DNA of 64,000 nucleotides from Boswellia sacra (GCA_013180625.2 SNVD02006878.1:1-64000); one strand, 5' to 3'. Counted from the stretch's first letter, positions 12,766 to 25,640 are shown. Made by a program: numbers and translations. The notes: generated from the letters alone by a model not told the origin.

Positions 12766-13210
12766 TGTTGGAGAAAAAATTAGTGGCCACCGAAAGTTAA
12801 TTACATTATCAAAATATGTAGCAAATTTGGAGGCTCCATACTTCAAGAAATAGGCCTTGTTCCACCGACAGATTTTTTGGCTTCACATGCATCCCTTAAG
12901 TACGGATAAGGGTGCATTGCAAAGCTTCGAATCATCCCAAAAACAATTCTCTCTTGAGAGCTTGTAGAGAGCTTGCAAGCAACAGGGAGTGAGAGAGATA
13001 TTTAGGTGTAAATGGGCATTTGGATTTGTGAGAAAATTTATCAATTTTTTATCCTCCGTTTTCTTAGTAAAATCTTCTTTTATCTTTACCCGTAGACATA
13101 AGTAGGCTAAAAAGCCAAACCACGTAAATTATTGTATGCTCTATTTTGTTATTCTCTATATTTTTTCCTATTGACCTCATTTTACTTCTATATCGATCTT
13201 TGTCACAACA
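12766..13210 (+). repeat. 5' LTR of the truncated copia element
   Basis: This 445-bp terminal repeat is bounded by TG and CA and followed two bases later by the primer-binding site. ACAAA at 12761-12765 is the likely left target copy. No matching 3' LTR was found to confirm it. Confidence 0.7.
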
Positions 13211-13537
13211 AATTGGTATCAAAACCTGACTTTTGATCGTATACAGTTGATTAGTATTCACATATATGATACTATTCATACAGCATTGTGAACTTTAGTA
13301 TTGGAGAATATTGGTTTAGTGTGGTGAGCAGCTACGCATATGATAGAATACATGTCTAGGAAAGTTCTGTCAAAAGGACTATGATAGTCTAAGGAGTCTG
13401 GATTTTAAACAGGACCCTTTTTTATCCCTCTAGTCTTTCCTGGGAACTTTTCTGATATATTTTATTAATACAAGAGCTCACTCTACTATTCTAAGTGAGG
13501 TTTTCTGAATTACGCAAGCCAAAATCATTTCTTCAGT

Positions 13538-14770
13538 ATGGCTGTGAAAGTTTCTACGACAAAGTACGATGTTGAGAAATTTGATGGGAAAAATAATTTT
13601 AGCCTTTAGAAAATTAGAATGAAGGCTTTGTTGGTTCAAAAAGGCTTGCAAAAGGCTTTAAAAGGAAATGAGAAATTGGCGAGCACACTATCAGAGGAAG
13701 AAAAAGATTAAATTATTGAATGAGCTCATGTGCAATCTTATTGAGGTTGTTGGACGAGGCTCTATATGAAGTAGCAAAAGAAAAGACAGCTGCAACTTTG
13801 TGGCAGAAAATGGAGAGTTTGTCTATGACGAAATCTGTCACTAACCGTTTGTTCTTGAAACAACAGTTGTGTACTCTTCGGATGGCAAAAGGTATGCCTA
13901 TTTAATAGCACATTGATGAGTTCAATCAAACCATCATGGATTTGAAAAGCATTGATATCAAGCTCGAAGATGAAGATCAAAGCATAATTCCTCTATCTTC
14001 ATTCATATCATCACTTTGTCAGTACAATGCTTTATGAAAGAGATTCTTTCTCTATGGAGGATGTTAAATCGTTCCTCAACTCACAAGAGTTAAGAAATAA
14101 GCTATTCGAAAATGAAGGTAATACACAAGATGATAGTCTTATGTAAGAGGAAGACCTTAAGAAAGAGGATCTAAAGATAGAGGATCCAAAGGTTGATTCG
14201 GATCTAAATCCAAATATCAAAATGTCTAATGTCATTATTACCATAAAAAAAGGGCATCTCAGGAAAGACTGTTGTAAGCTCAAAAATAAGGGAGAAAAGT
14301 CTGAAAGAACTAATAAAGCACCTGTGTTTGGAGAGGTTAATTCTCCAGTTGGTGTCGACAGTACTGCTCTTTCATATCAAATGTGCATTTGATTCAGCTT
14401 GTTCTTTCCTCATATGTCCGAACAAAGACTAATTTACCACTTATCAGCCGACTAATGGTTATGTCTTGATGGGCAATGATGTTGCTTGTCTAGTTATGGG
14501 AATTGGAATAGTTTGAATAAAGATGCATGACTATATTGTCAGAACTTTGACCAATGTGCAACATGTTCTAGCCTTAGCAAAGAACCTTATATCCTTAGGT
14601 ACTTTTGAATCACTTGGCCATAAGTATTTAGCTCAAGGTGGAGCTTTAAAGGTTGTTAAAGGTGCTCTTATTGTCGTGAAGGGGTAGTTGACAAAAGCCT
14701 TGTATTTTCTTCAAGGAAGTACTGGTACTGGTGCTACTGTTGTATCATCTTTGAAAAATACAGAATCTGA
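13538..14770 (+). pseudogene. Copia gag-protease pseudogene
   Basis: The reading starts at the ATG at 13538 with MAVKVSTTKYDVEKFDGKNN. Recognisable copia Gag segments follow, including MTKSVTNRLFLKQQLCTLRM. A degenerate zinc knuckle (KKGHLRKDC tail) and, near 14,390-14,750, fragments of the protease and pre-integrase region (MGNDVA, KNLISLGT, LYFLQGST) come next. An early stop, TAG where TGG (Trp) is expected, lies near 13,603. More stops lie near 13,710, and at least one frameshift follows. The gene cannot make a functional polyprotein. Confidence 0.8.
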
Positions 14771-14777
14771 TTCTACT

Positions 14778-16201
14778 TGATGCGTTCGAAACTAGCAAGT
14801 ATACTAGTCGCACAAGTAATAAAGTGATGAGTGAGATATCGTTCCCACGAGGATTGATTCTAATTAAATTTGTTATTTTTCAGCAACAATAAACTAAATA
14901 TGGGGGGTTTTGTTGAATGATTAATTAAACTGAATACGAAGGCAATTAAAGAATAACACAACACAATATTAAATGAATTGAAAATTCAATGAGAGACACT
15001 TGGTTAAGGGTTCTTTCTCTGCCACAAGATATGAATTTGTGAATTAACATAGAATTGTAATCCAATTACAGCATTGAAGTTATCAACCGTAGATAACAAC
15101 AAGCTCTGTTATCCCAATCTTTCCTTACTTTGTTGTTAAATAAAACAAGCTCTTTATTTAATCTCTATCCATTAAACAACCTAGAACAAGCTCTCTAAGT
15201 TTAATTCAATGGAAGCATTACGATGAGAAAGATAGGTTGATCTAAGCAATAATCACACAAGTTCGGATTATTTAACCTAGGTTGTATTTTCCAATTGCAA
15301 TCTCTGATCACAATTTTGCTACTAATGATTGGAAATTCATGACAATTACGGATCAAGATTTCTAATCTAGCAATAGACAACAACAGATTATATTCAGTTG
15401 GCCATTCCAAATACAATCAGTAAGCAATCATAAGCATTAGATATGGGAAAATACAAGCAACTTCAATTAGAGAATTGGATAACAATTTCTTACACAATCA
15501 ACTCACAAAATCCATATCAAGGGCTTTGAAATCACCCTCAACCAATTCAGATTTAGTTACACATATTCAATCAGAATAACAAATACAATACAGAGAAATT
15601 CCAGAATTGAAAAGGAAAGAAAGAACTTAGCAAATTCTTTGAAAATCTTCTTTGTAGATGAATCTTCTTGGAATTGTAGTTCCTCCTCTTTCAAAATCTT
15701 CTTTCTCCTTCAAGAACTCCAAGGGATGAGAGAAATCCAGAAATGCAGCCTCCTCCCACGTTTTCCCCTCTTCAAGTTATGAAAATAAAACCCTAAAATG
15801 TGTTTAAATACTCTGCTACAGTAACTGCTACAGTGCCCCGTATTATACATGCTACAGTGACTTGTGGAATTATATTTCTATACATCTCACACTGTTTTGA
15901 TTACAACTTTTGGTACACTGAATGGATTTATAAACCGTAAATTTCTCCAGAAAATAGACTTCGAGAGCTTTCCAACGGTATATAATATGTCGTCGGGTTC
16001 ATTGTATATCAATACAATTAAATCCGAGAAGATCACTGACTAGCAGAGGTGAAAATGAAGGGTTTTACTCCATTTTTGTGCAAGTTGCTCCAAAACTCCT
16101 ACAAACATCAAAACCACACAAAAACATAAAAATACCAAGGAATATAGCAAAGAAACATGGACTAATTGATATAAAAGTAATACAAAAATAGACACCTATC
16201 A
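14778..16201 (-). repeat. 3' LTR of an unclassified LTR retrotransposon
   Basis: Read on the minus strand, the repeat opens TGATAGGTGTCTATTTTTG and closes with TTTCGAACGCATCA, so it has TG and CA ends and is 1,424 bp long. Directly upstream on that strand is a polypurine tract (16202-16216, AAGTGTGGGGGAATT), the expected signal before a 3' LTR. It abuts the copia fragment at 14777, consistent with insertion into that element. No second copy is in the window. Confidence 0.7.
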
Positions 16202-18170
16202 AATTCCCCCACACTTAGACTTTGCTAGTCCTCGAGCAACTAAAATGATACGAAACAAAACTAAACCGAAACAGAATCAAAGAAAAATTAAAACACACAA
16301 ATGCTTCAACTTGCAAATAGGCCTCAAAGATTGTACTTAATTATAACCCAAGGAAAACTTCAAAATAATGCACTTGATCAAGAATTTTATCTCAAAGATT
16401 AGTTTCGCTTCACTTCAATTCCTCAAGTGTGTGTGTGTAGAGCCATTCTCACCTAATCACTTGTAACCCGGATGAGTTTATGCATAAAAATGAATCATAT
16501 TTAATATTGAAGATGTGTGTATAAATGAACTCCATAGGCTTGCTTTTCAAGTCACTCTCCACTAATGTAGACATGCACAACACCAAGGATCAAGTAGGAC
16601 TTTATTAAGCTTGTAACGTTTGGCTTGGGTGAAGGTATGATAAAGGATAATAATTAGGCTCAAATCACCCACAAACACATAAAATCATTCAATATTATGT
16701 GGAGCTCAAGCCCATGACATAAAAAATTCATTCTTATTTATCAAATGACTCTCCCAAACTTATTCAGAACACTCAAACTCTTTTTTTTTTCTTTTTTCTT
16801 TTTTTCTTTTTTCTTTTTTTTTTGTAGAAAGCAAAAGAAACTACACCCCCACACTTTGTTGTTTCATTCTTTTTAAGAACGCCCAAGGGTATAGAACTCT
16901 TTTTTTTTCTTTTTTTTTAACTGCAATTCTACTCCCCCACACTTAAACAATACATTGTCCTCAATGTTTAAGTACGTGGAAGATAAGTACAGATTTTTTT
17001 TCTCTTTTTTTTTTTTACAAACATAATAAAACTCACTTGCATTGCTCATGGCATAATCCAACCTCCTCTAACTTCCCAAAACCAGAACATAGCTCAAAAT
17101 GTAATTGCGAATGATTTACATGCTCATAGGTAAGGGATAAACTGTTTGGAACAAATTCAATTAAGGTTAGGAAATCTTTTAGTGAGTTAACAAAGAAAAA
17201 GGTTTACAGAGGCTCAAAGGGGTAACTAGGGATCAATTTTAGTCAAGGTTGGCTCTTAAGGCTCAAACGGTCCAAAGATGGCCTAAATCATTTCCCTAAT
17301 GTTGCACAGTCTAGGATTTCGCCTCGAGTGACCATCAAACAAGTTCTAGAATTCATTGAAATCTGGAGAAACACTTAAATTACATAAACTTTCTCTAAGT
17401 AAACAAATAACTCAGTGATAATGGCTCGATGCTCAATTTTGTGCAAGGAATCAAAGGTAAAGCAAAAGCTAATTAACATTTCAAGCACACAGATCTATGC
17501 ATCATTTATCATTTCCCAAGAGTTATTCTCAATTCAATCATTGCCTTATCATTGGCCCATAAAATGCAAGAGAAGAGGTACGTGGCGTTGTTACACCTGA
17601 GTCAAGATTGTATATTTCAACAATCCTTAGGACCAGTAGCCCGCAGACTTAAGGTTTCCAGCCTATATACCTTTATTATGAAAGAACAAAACAATATACA
17701 AGACACTTCAAACAACATGAAATAAACAAACTACAGATTTATGTCGAGAGAATGCGTTTTAAGGGTTCAAGAAACCCCATATTCTGCCATTCTCAAGTTG
17801 TTTTCCACAAATTTCTCTTTTTGAATCGAAACTAATAAAGACAACACATAACAACTCTAAATTACATAAAACCAAACTTACTCATAAAATAACAAAGTCC
17901 AACAAACCAGCAAACAAAAACAAGTCAGTTAGAATGGGTCTAAAAAGTTTAAAGGTTAGCCTCCTTATTCAGCCGTTCTGGATTAAAGAGATCCAGAATG
18001 CGTTTCAAGAGGACTTAAACTTTTTAAGCCACCACTCTAAAAATTAAGATTAGAAAATATTACCTGGGACGAAAGAAACAACCTGAAAAAAAACTCAAAA
18101 AGAAATGACATAAAAAAACTCAAATAAACACAATAAAAAGAAAGCAAACGAAAACAAAGCAAACCAGCAG
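16202..18170 (-). mobile_element. Non-coding internal tail of the same LTR element
   Basis: From the polypurine tract at 16202 this AT-rich stretch runs rightwards to roughly the LOG fragment. It has no long open frame and no recognisable Gag or Pol motif, but carries long T runs (16,780-17,020) and repeats of the CCCCCACACTT motif. It may be the spacer of an Athila/Tat-like element or a LARD (non-coding derivative). The right boundary is not visible and part of it may be LOG 3' flank. Confidence 0.45.
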
Positions 18171-18177
18171 ATATAGA

Positions 18178-18501
18178 TTACAGATGGAGCGTTAAATCCA
18201 GTTTACGCCTCTTATTGCCTTCTCCAAACCAATCAATCCGAGCTGTTGTTGGATCAGGCGAATAGACGAATTCTTGTAGTTTGTCAATTAACTCCCCTGC
18301 CGTTGAAGCTGTAACAAGGATTTGCCTCGCTGATGGTGAGATAAAATTTTTTTCTACAGCTTGATCAAGAAAAGACAACAAACCATCAAAAAAATTATTG
18401 ACATTTAACAAACCAATGGGTTTCCGATGGATGTTTAGCTGTGCCCAAGAGGTGATTTGAAATATCTCCTCTAATGTACCATAACCACCGGGCAAAGCTA
18501 T
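18178..18501 (-). pseudogene. LOG family (cytokinin riboside 5'-monophosphate phosphoribohydrolase), C-terminal fragment
   Basis: LOG enzymes release active cytokinin bases from their nucleotides. This fragment starts with [12 protein letters not shown], the diagnostic PGGxGTxxE motif, and continues through [18 protein letters not shown] and the C-terminal helices to a natural TAA at 18178. It is open throughout. The N-terminal half, including the nucleotide-binding GGGxxGLMG motif, is missing: coding sequence stops at the Ile-Ala codons, where the gypsy LTR begins at 18502. Over 15 kb of retroelement lies beyond, and I found no matching 5' exons further right. I read it as a gene destroyed by insertion and later rearrangement. 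Confidence 0.85.
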
Positions 18502-18703
18502 TGTAGAGTCTCAAATGTAAATTATATATATATATGCATTTATATATATTATAAATTTTAGAAAATATGACTAAGGGTATTTGAGTAATTTTATGAGAAT
18601 TGGGTTGGATAATAGAAGTGGGCTTGTGTTGGAAATTGGTAAAGGGGAATTGGGCTTGAATTTGAAATGGTTGGACTTAGGCCCATTGAGCCAAGGCCTC
18701 ATG

Positions 18704-18710
18704 TATATAA
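18704..18710 (+). promoter_or_regulatory. LTR promoter TATA box
   Basis: TATATAA sits in GTATATAAGAGA about 200 bases into the 5' LTR, just before the purine-rich tract. The same block is present in the 3' LTR at about 25853. Confidence 0.55.
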
Positions 18711-19317
18711 GAGATAGGGTTTTCTAGAATGAAGGGAAGAAAAAGGAAAAAGAAGAGAAGAGGAGAAGGAGTTTACGGTTCCAGGAAGAAAAAGAAGAGA
18801 AAAAGAGGAAGAGAAAGGAGAGGAAGGAAGAAAGAGGAAAAATTTCAAGAAGTTTAGCTTGGAAATCAAGTAGGAGATTCTAACACTATACTTACTTCAT
18901 GTTATGTGTTTTGTTATTGAATTGATATTGTTGTTATGTATGTGACATGTTTTGACTTGAATTCTTGGTTGCTTGGATGATGAATTATGAGTGAAGTGCT
19001 TATTGCAAGTTGTTTGTTGTGATTGCATGAAGAATTATGTGTGAATTGGAGTGTTGTTGAAGTGGAGTAGGGATGATTTTGTGAGAAGTGCAGTTTATGT
19101 GACTGTCTTGTGTTGATTGAGTTGTTGCGTTTTTCTGGATTGAGAATTGTATGATTTCTCATTTGATTTGGAAAATAGACGTATTAAGCTTTAATTAGCC
19201 GTTGATTTCGTTGAATTTGGAGTTAAAACGGATTTTTGGTGAATTTTTGAAGTTGGGAGTTGAATTTTGGAAATGGGACATTTTGAACCAATTCTGGAAT
19301 TCGGTTCTGGTGTTTCG

Positions 19318-19692
19318 CTCGACAATGAACAGTGTTTTCGAGTGAACAGTGTCGAGTGAACAGTGTTCGAGTGTTCGAGTGAACAGTGTCGAGTGTTCGA
19401 GTGAAAAGTATCGAGTGTCGAGTGAACAGTGTTCGAGTGTTCGAGTGAACAGTATCGAGTGTTCGAGTGAACAGTGTTCTCGAATGAACAGTGTTTTCGA
19501 GTGAACAGTATCGAGTGTTCGAGTGAACAGTGTCGAGTGTTCGAGTGAACAGTATCGAATGAACAGTATTTCGAGTGAATAGTATTCTCGAATGAACAGT
19601 GTTTTCGAGTGAACAGTATCGACTGAACAGTGTTCTCGGATGAACAGTGTCGAGTGAATAGTATTCTCGAATGAACAGTGTCGAGTGTCGAG
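19318..19692 (+). repeat. TCGAGTGAACAGTG simple array in the gypsy LTR
   Basis: More than twenty irregular copies of CGAGTG(T) and GAACAGT(G/A) alternate. Shorter versions occupy 26466-26730 in the 3' LTR and, inverted, about 32637-32835 in element 2. It is non-coding; the long open frames across it on the minus strand are a by-product of the repeat. Confidence 0.85.
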
Positions 19693-19816
19693 AAAAATTT
19701 CAGAACCACCCCAAATTGACTGTATACTTCCCAAAAAGTCCTGGATTTTGCATAAAAATCATATTTTCTTAAGATTTATCATAGTAATGATATTGTAAGA
19801 CTATTAATGTATGCAT

Positions 19817-20334
19817 TGGACCTTGGATGGGTCGTTTTGTATACGGATCCAAGGAGAATGCTGATAAAAGGATGATGTGATGTGTTGGACCTTGGGTGGA
19901 CCGTTTTGTATACGGACCTAAGGGGAACACGGATATAATAATATGAGGTGTTGGACCTTGGGTGGACCGTTTTGTATACGGACCTAAGGGGAACACGGAT
20001 ATAATAATATGAGGTGTTGGACCTTGGGTGGACCGTTTTGTATACGGACCTAAGGGGAACACGGATATAATAATATGAGGTGTTGGACCTTGGGTGGACC
20101 GTTTTGTATACGGACCTAAGGGGAACACGGATATAATAATATGAGGTGTTGGACCTTGGGTGGACCGTTTTGTATACGGACCTAAGGGGAACACGGATAT
20201 AATAATATGAGGTGTTGGACCTTGGGTGGACCGTTCTGTATACGGACCTAAGGGGAACACGGATATAATGATATGAGGTGTTGGACCTTGGGTGGACCGT
20301 TCTGTATACGGACCTAAGGGGAACACGAATAGAA
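19817..20334 (+). repeat. 66-bp minisatellite in the 5' LTR, eight copies
   Basis: The unit begins TTGGACCTTGGGTGGACCGT and contains GTATACGGACCTAAGGGGAA. Starts fall near 19817, 19886, 19952, 20018, 20084, 20150, 20216 and 20282. Because 66 is divisible by three, the antisense strand stays open for 190 codons with a 22-residue repeat. Confidence 0.9.
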
Positions 20335-20797
20335 ATTTCATGTGTGAACGAACATAACAGTTTGATATATTAGATTGGATGCCTACTCCTGTGATTGAAT
20401 GTTTGTGGAATGTGAATAATTTCGTATAATGTTAGAACTTTCCTACTGGGCTTTAGGCTCACCCCCTCCCTCCACAGGTACACAGAAGGATGCTCATCCT
20501 AGAGATGTCCCAGAGCTTTCTTAGGAGTCTGGAGTCAGTATGCATATAATTTTGGGGACTGTCTTGATTCTCCTAGTATGTAATGAGAGATTTTGATTGG
20601 TGACAATTAACTGATGTAGTGATTTTGTCACCAGTGTATGTAAAATTAATTTTGAACAAATAGTCATAAGTTGTAATGAATTCTTGTGATGTATATAAAA
20701 AAAAAATTTATGAGATATGGATGACGTAATTTGTATTAAATTCTTATTCAATCACACCTTAAAATCTCTAAATAAGAGATGTTAGGGCGTGACAGGG

Positions 20798-20810
20798 TGG
20801 TATCAGAGCC
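20798..20810 (+). other. Primer-binding site of gypsy element 1
   Basis: TGGTATCAGAGCC, complementary to the 3' end of initiator tRNA-Met, lies three bases after the 5' LTR. It primes minus-strand DNA synthesis. Confidence 0.9.
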
Positions 20811-20971
20811 TAGGCTTTACTGTGGACCTGTAGAAAGGAGGTAGATGGTCTGGGAGGGATAGAGTCATATTTGTGCTCTTGCATGTGCCTTGAATAACTG
20901 TTTGTGGTGTTTATGTTCTAAATGTTGTAAATTTTGTCACTTATGTTTTTGCCACTGACAAAAATTAGATA

Positions 20972-23900
20972 ATGAGTTCTCCTACGCGAAGTGCTTCAAG
21001 CTCTAACCTACCTGAGGGTGGTGAGAGGTCAGAATTTTATAGGGCCATGAGAGATGTGGCCAATACATTGGCCGAAACGGTGGCAAACACGGTTAGGGAG
21101 ACTCTTCGTGCTAACCCACCACCGCCGCCTCAACCAGTGTTAGAGACGGGTGTTGACAATAGAATGAAGGGTGCACTTAGAGAAGTCCAACGCCATAATC
21201 CACCTACTTTTAATGGGGAGCCCGACCCGAATGTTGCAGAAGACTGGCTTATACGAGTTGAGCGCCTCTTCAATCTTTTGCAAGTTGAAGAAGATCTACG
21301 GGTTAGGGTGGCAACTCATCTGTTGTCAGGAGAGGCATTACAGTTGTGGACGTCTGTTGAGCGTATTCGAGGAGGGAACATTCTTACATGGAAGGACTTC
21401 TCTACTGCTTTTCTGGATAAATATTTTCCTACGGTTTTTCGAGACCAAAAGGAAAATGAGTTTATATACTTGACCCAGGGGAATATGACGGTGCAACAGT
21501 ATGAGGCACGATTTACTGCTTTATCCCGTTTTGTACCTGGGTTGGTGGCAGATGAGGTTAGCAAGGCTCGGAGATTTCTAAAGGGACTGAGAGATGATAT
21601 CAGACCTTCAGTGGCAGTGTGTAGATTGACGACATATTCTGATGTGGTAGAGACCGCCTTAGTGGCAGAACAGGAGATATCCCAGAGTCACAGGGTGGGG
21701 GGTATTGGCATACCTCCTAAAGGAGCGAGACAGCAGGATCGTTCAGCTAAGAGACAGAGAACTCAGTCCAGTAGGACTTCCTTTAACTCTCAGTCTCAGC
21801 AGCTACAATCTCAAGGCTCCATGGCAAGTGGGTCCTCACAGAGTCAGCAAGTTTGTTATGGGTGTGGGAAACCAGGTCATTTGCGATATCAATGTCCCAG
21901 ATGTTATAGATGCGGACAATACGGTCATATACAACGGGATTGTCCGGCAGGGATGAGAGGTCCTCAGAGTGCCACTAGTTAGATCCCACCGACTTCTCGA
22001 CAAGGGTCTGGGTCACAGACTAGACCTCCGTTTCAAGGACGTGATACTCATTCCCATCAGACATCTCAGAGGTCTCAGGCAGCTTCTTCTCAATCCGTTA
22101 GACCTCCAAGATCAGTTCAGAGCACTAGACAGCAGGGACAGATGACTCAGGGACGAGTTTTTGCTTTGACTCAACCGACAGAGCCTGCAGACCACGGAGT
22201 TGTGGGAGGTACATTACTGGTTTTTAATGCATGGGCTCGTGTTTTATTTGATTCTGGAGCTACTCATTCTTTTATATCCACCTATTTTGCATCTGCATTG
22301 GGATTAGAGTCTGAGTTGTTGGATTCTGTATTACAAGTGGAGTCACCTATGGGTAGTATTTTAGAGGTTGGGAGGATATGTCGCTCCTGTATGTTAGAAA
22401 TCAATGGGCACAGGTTATCATTTGATTTGATACTTATGGATTTCACGGAGTATGATGTGATACTAGGAATGGATTGGTTGTCTGCTTATCGAGTTCTATT
22501 GGATTGTCACAAGAAGAAAGTGATCATCCACATGCCGGATGGCATCATTTTTAGTTTTTATGGGGATAAATATGCATTATTGCATTATCCTTTGCTTGGG
22601 TTGCAAAACAAGAAAGGGATGAGGAACATGATGGCAAGTATATTAGTAGAAGAGACTAATAAAGGGGTTTCTGAACTTCCTCGGGTGGTGAATGAATTTC
22701 CTGATATTTTTCCTGAAGAATTGCCCGGGTTACCTCCAACTAGAGAAGTGGAGTTTGCTATTGAAGTGTATCCGGGCGTGGCACCTATATCAGTTGCTCC
22801 TTACCGAATGGCTCCAGCAGAGTTGAAGGAGCTAAAGTTGCAGATAGAAGAATTGTTAGAGAGAGGATTTATTCGGCCCAGTACTTCTCCTTGGGGTGCA
22901 CCAGCTTTGTTCGTGAAGAAGAAAGATGGTTCATTACGTTTATGCATTGATTACAGGCAAATGAATCGGGTTACAGTGAAAAACAAATATCCCTTACCTA
23001 GGATTGATGATTTGTTTGACCAGTTGAGAGGATCTTGTTGTTTTTCCAAGATAGATCTTCGTTCGGGTTATCATCAATTAAGAATAAAGGAAGGAGATAT
23101 ACCCAAAACCGCTTTTCGTACCCGGTATGGACATTATGAGTTCTTGGTCATGCCATTTGGACTAACTAATGCTCCTGCTGCCTTTATGGATTTGATGAAT
23201 CGTGTTTTTAGACCTCACTTAGACCAATTTGTGATTGTGTTCGTGGATGATATCCTCATTTATTCTTCATCTGAGGTTGAACATGAGCAACATTTACGCG
23301 TGGCACTTCAAACACTGAGAGAGCATCGTCTTTATGCCAAGCTGAGTAAATGTGAATTTTGGCTATCAGAAGTAAAATTTTTGGGCCATGTGGTGTCAAG
23401 ACAAGGAATCTCAGTGGATCCATCAAAAGTAGAAGCAGTTATGAAATGGGAACGACCAAAGAATGTGTTTGAAGTCCGCAGTTTCTTGGGTTTAGCAGGA
23501 TACTATAGGCGCTTTGTTGAGAACTTTTCCCGATTGGCTGCTCCAATGACTAGGTTAACAAGGAAAGGAGTCAGATTCGAATGGAATGATGCATGTGAGC
23601 AAGCATTCCAAGAATTGAAGAAAAGATTAACTTCAGCACCTATCCTTGTGATACCACAACGTGGAGTTGATTATGTAGTTTTCACTGATGCTTCCTTGGA
23701 TGGGTTATGGTGTGTGTTAATGCAACAGGGTCGAGTTGTAGCCTATGCATCTCGTCAGTTGAAACCTCATGAGCAGAATTATCCCACTCATGACCTAGAA
23801 CTTGCTGCGGTAGTGTATGCTTTGAAGATTTGGCGACATTATCTGTATGGTGAGAGGTTCGAAGTCTTTTGTGATCATAAAAGTTTAAAATACATTTTCA

Positions 23901-25591
23901 CTCAAAAAGACTTGAATATGAGACAACGAAGATGGATGGAGTATTGGGAAGACTATGATTTCTCAATCCAATATCATCCAGGAAAGGCAAATGTGGTGGC
24001 TGATGCATTAAGTAGGAAGTCGAGGGCCATGGTTAGTGCAATGATAGGGGAGTGGAGCATGTTGCGATCTGTTTATGATTATGATATCTTGGTTGAGGAT
24101 CGCGGAGATCAAATTTGCCTTTTTACACTTATTGCCCAATCGTCTCTTGTGAATAGAGTGATTGAATGGCAACATCAAGATTCAGAGACCAGAGCCTTGT
24201 ATGAGCACGTATTACACGGTGATGGGAGTGTGGATTGGACCATTGGTGCAGATGGGAGTCTACGATTCAAGGGCAGAATCTTTGTTCCATCGAGTAAAGA
24301 GTGTAAAGATGATATTCTTAAGGAATTTCATCATTCTAAATTTGCTGTTCATCCTGGTGGTACAAAGATGTATCATGATTTACGTCGACAGTTTTGATGG
24401 AAAGGAATGAAGAAGGATATTGCTGAATATGTGGCTAGATGCCTTACTTGTCAACAAGTGAAGGCTGAGCATCAAAGACCTGCAGGACTACTCCAACCAT
24501 TGCCTGTAGCAGAGTGGAAATGGGATCACATCACCATGGATTTTGTTACTGGATTACCACGTTCTTTAAAAGGGAAGGATGCAATCTGGGTGATTGTAGA
24601 CAGATTAACCAAAGTATCACACTTTCTTCCTATACGTACAACCGATTCAGTGGATGTTTTGAGTCGGCTGTACATTAAAGAAATTGTAAGATTACATGGA
24701 GTTCCAGTTTCAGTGGTGTCAGACAGAGATCCCCGGTTTACAGCTCAATTTTGGCAAAGCCTCCAAAGAGCTATGGGCACTCAGTTGTTATTTAGTACAG
24801 CCTTCCATCCTCAAACTGATGGTCAATCAGAACGTACTATTCAAATTTTAGAAGATATGATGAGAGCTTGTGTGATGGATTTCCAAGGTAATTGGGAGGA
24901 TCATTTACCACTCGTGGAATTCGCATACAACAATAGCTACCAGTCAAGTATTGGAATGGCACCTTATGAGGCACTCTATGGTAGACCGTGTAGGTCTCCT
25001 TTATGTTGGATGGAAGTAGGGGAAGCTACTTTACTAGGGCCTGAGCTTGTACGAGAGACAACTGAAAAGGTGAAATTGATACGTCAACATTTGCTTACAG
25101 CCCAAAGTAGACAGAAAAGCTATGCAGACAAGAGGAGACGACCATTAGAATTCAAAGTGGGGGACCATGTGTTTTTAAAGGTGTCTCCACGTAAAGGCTT
25201 GATGCGTTTTGGACAGAAAGGTAAACTTGCTCCACGTTATATTGGTCCATTTGAAGTCCTAAGGCGGGTTGGCGAAGTAGCTTATGAGCTAGCATTGCCG
25301 CCACGGTTATCTGGAATTCATAACACATTCCATGTATCCATGCTAAGAAAGTATGAACCTCACCCAACACATGTACTTGATTGGAGTGAGTTGGATATCC
25401 AACAAGATGTTTCGTATGAAGAGGTTCCTATTCAAATCCTAGACTCGAGAGTGCAAGTCTTGCGTGGCAAGTCCATCCCATTACTCAAGGTCTTATGGAA
25501 GCATCATGATGTTGAAGAGGCCACGTGGGAGTTAGAGTCAGAGATTCAAAGAAAGTACCCTGAACTTTTGAATGCAAGAGGTAATTTCTGA
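20972..25591 (+). pseudogene. Gypsy Gag-Pol polyprotein, one frame with two stop codons
   Basis: A single frame of 1,540 codons is broken only by TAG at 21980-21982 and TGA at 24395-24397. Gag carries two zinc knuckles ([14 protein letters not shown] and [14 protein letters not shown]). Protease has [11 protein letters not shown], reverse transcriptase has FVDDILIY, and RNase H has FTDASLDG and [13 protein letters not shown]. Integrase has the HHCC region split by the TGA, then the core with [20 protein letters not shown] and [11 protein letters not shown]. The end has a GPF/Y-like IGPFEV and a chromodomain-like [12 protein letters not shown]. Element 2 has CAG and TGG at the two stop positions, so both look like single mutations. 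Confidence 0.92.
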
Positions 25592-25627
25592 TTCATGTTT
25601 TCAAATTTCGAGGACGAAATTTTTTTT

Positions 25628-25640
25628 TAGGAGGGTAGGT
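25628..25640 (+). other. Polypurine tract of gypsy element 1
   Basis: AGGAGGGTAGGT-type sequence directly precedes the TG of the 3' LTR. It is the expected primer for plus-strand synthesis. Confidence 0.65.

Larger units (their letters stand above)
12766..14777 (+). mobile_element. Truncated Ty1/copia retrotransposon (5' LTR, gag, start of pol)
   Basis: The 5' LTR runs from TGTTGGAGAAAAAATTAGTG (12766) to TTGTCACAACA (13210). A primer-binding site complementary to initiator tRNA-Met follows at 13213-13226 (TTGGTATCAAAACC). Gag and part of protease follow. The copia sequence stops at 14777, where another LTR begins. Integrase, RT, RNase H and the 3' LTR are absent from the window. The copy is old, with several frameshifts and stops. 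Confidence 0.85.
18502..20794 (+). repeat. 5' LTR of gypsy element 1
   Basis: The LTR starts TGTAGAGTCTCAAATG and ends GGGCGTGACA (2,293 bp). It holds a TATA box (TATATAA, 18704-18710), a purine-rich tract (about 18728-18848), a CGAGTGAACAGTG-rich array (about 19318-19692) and eight copies of a 66-bp repeat (about 19817-20334). Confidence 0.9.

Noticed and set aside
19191..19734. Two overlapping minus-strand frames of 172 and 179 codons
   Set aside because: They read the CGAGTG/GAACAGT simple array of the LTR in two frames. Low-complexity peptides such as repeated CSLEHS or TVHSNT carry no family signal.
19318..20334. Possible CRISPR-like array
   Set aside because: The repeats are contiguous, with no unique spacers, and lie in a plant LTR.
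19769..20341. 190-codon open frame on the minus strand with 22-residue repeats
   Set aside because: It lies in an LTR minisatellite of 66-bp units, occurs in every LTR copy with different unit numbers, and stays open only because the unit is a multiple of three.
20798..20810. tRNA-like sequence near LTR ends
   Set aside because: Only the 3' tRNA-Met complement is present, as a primer-binding site. There is no cloverleaf here or at 13213, 31708 or 45827.
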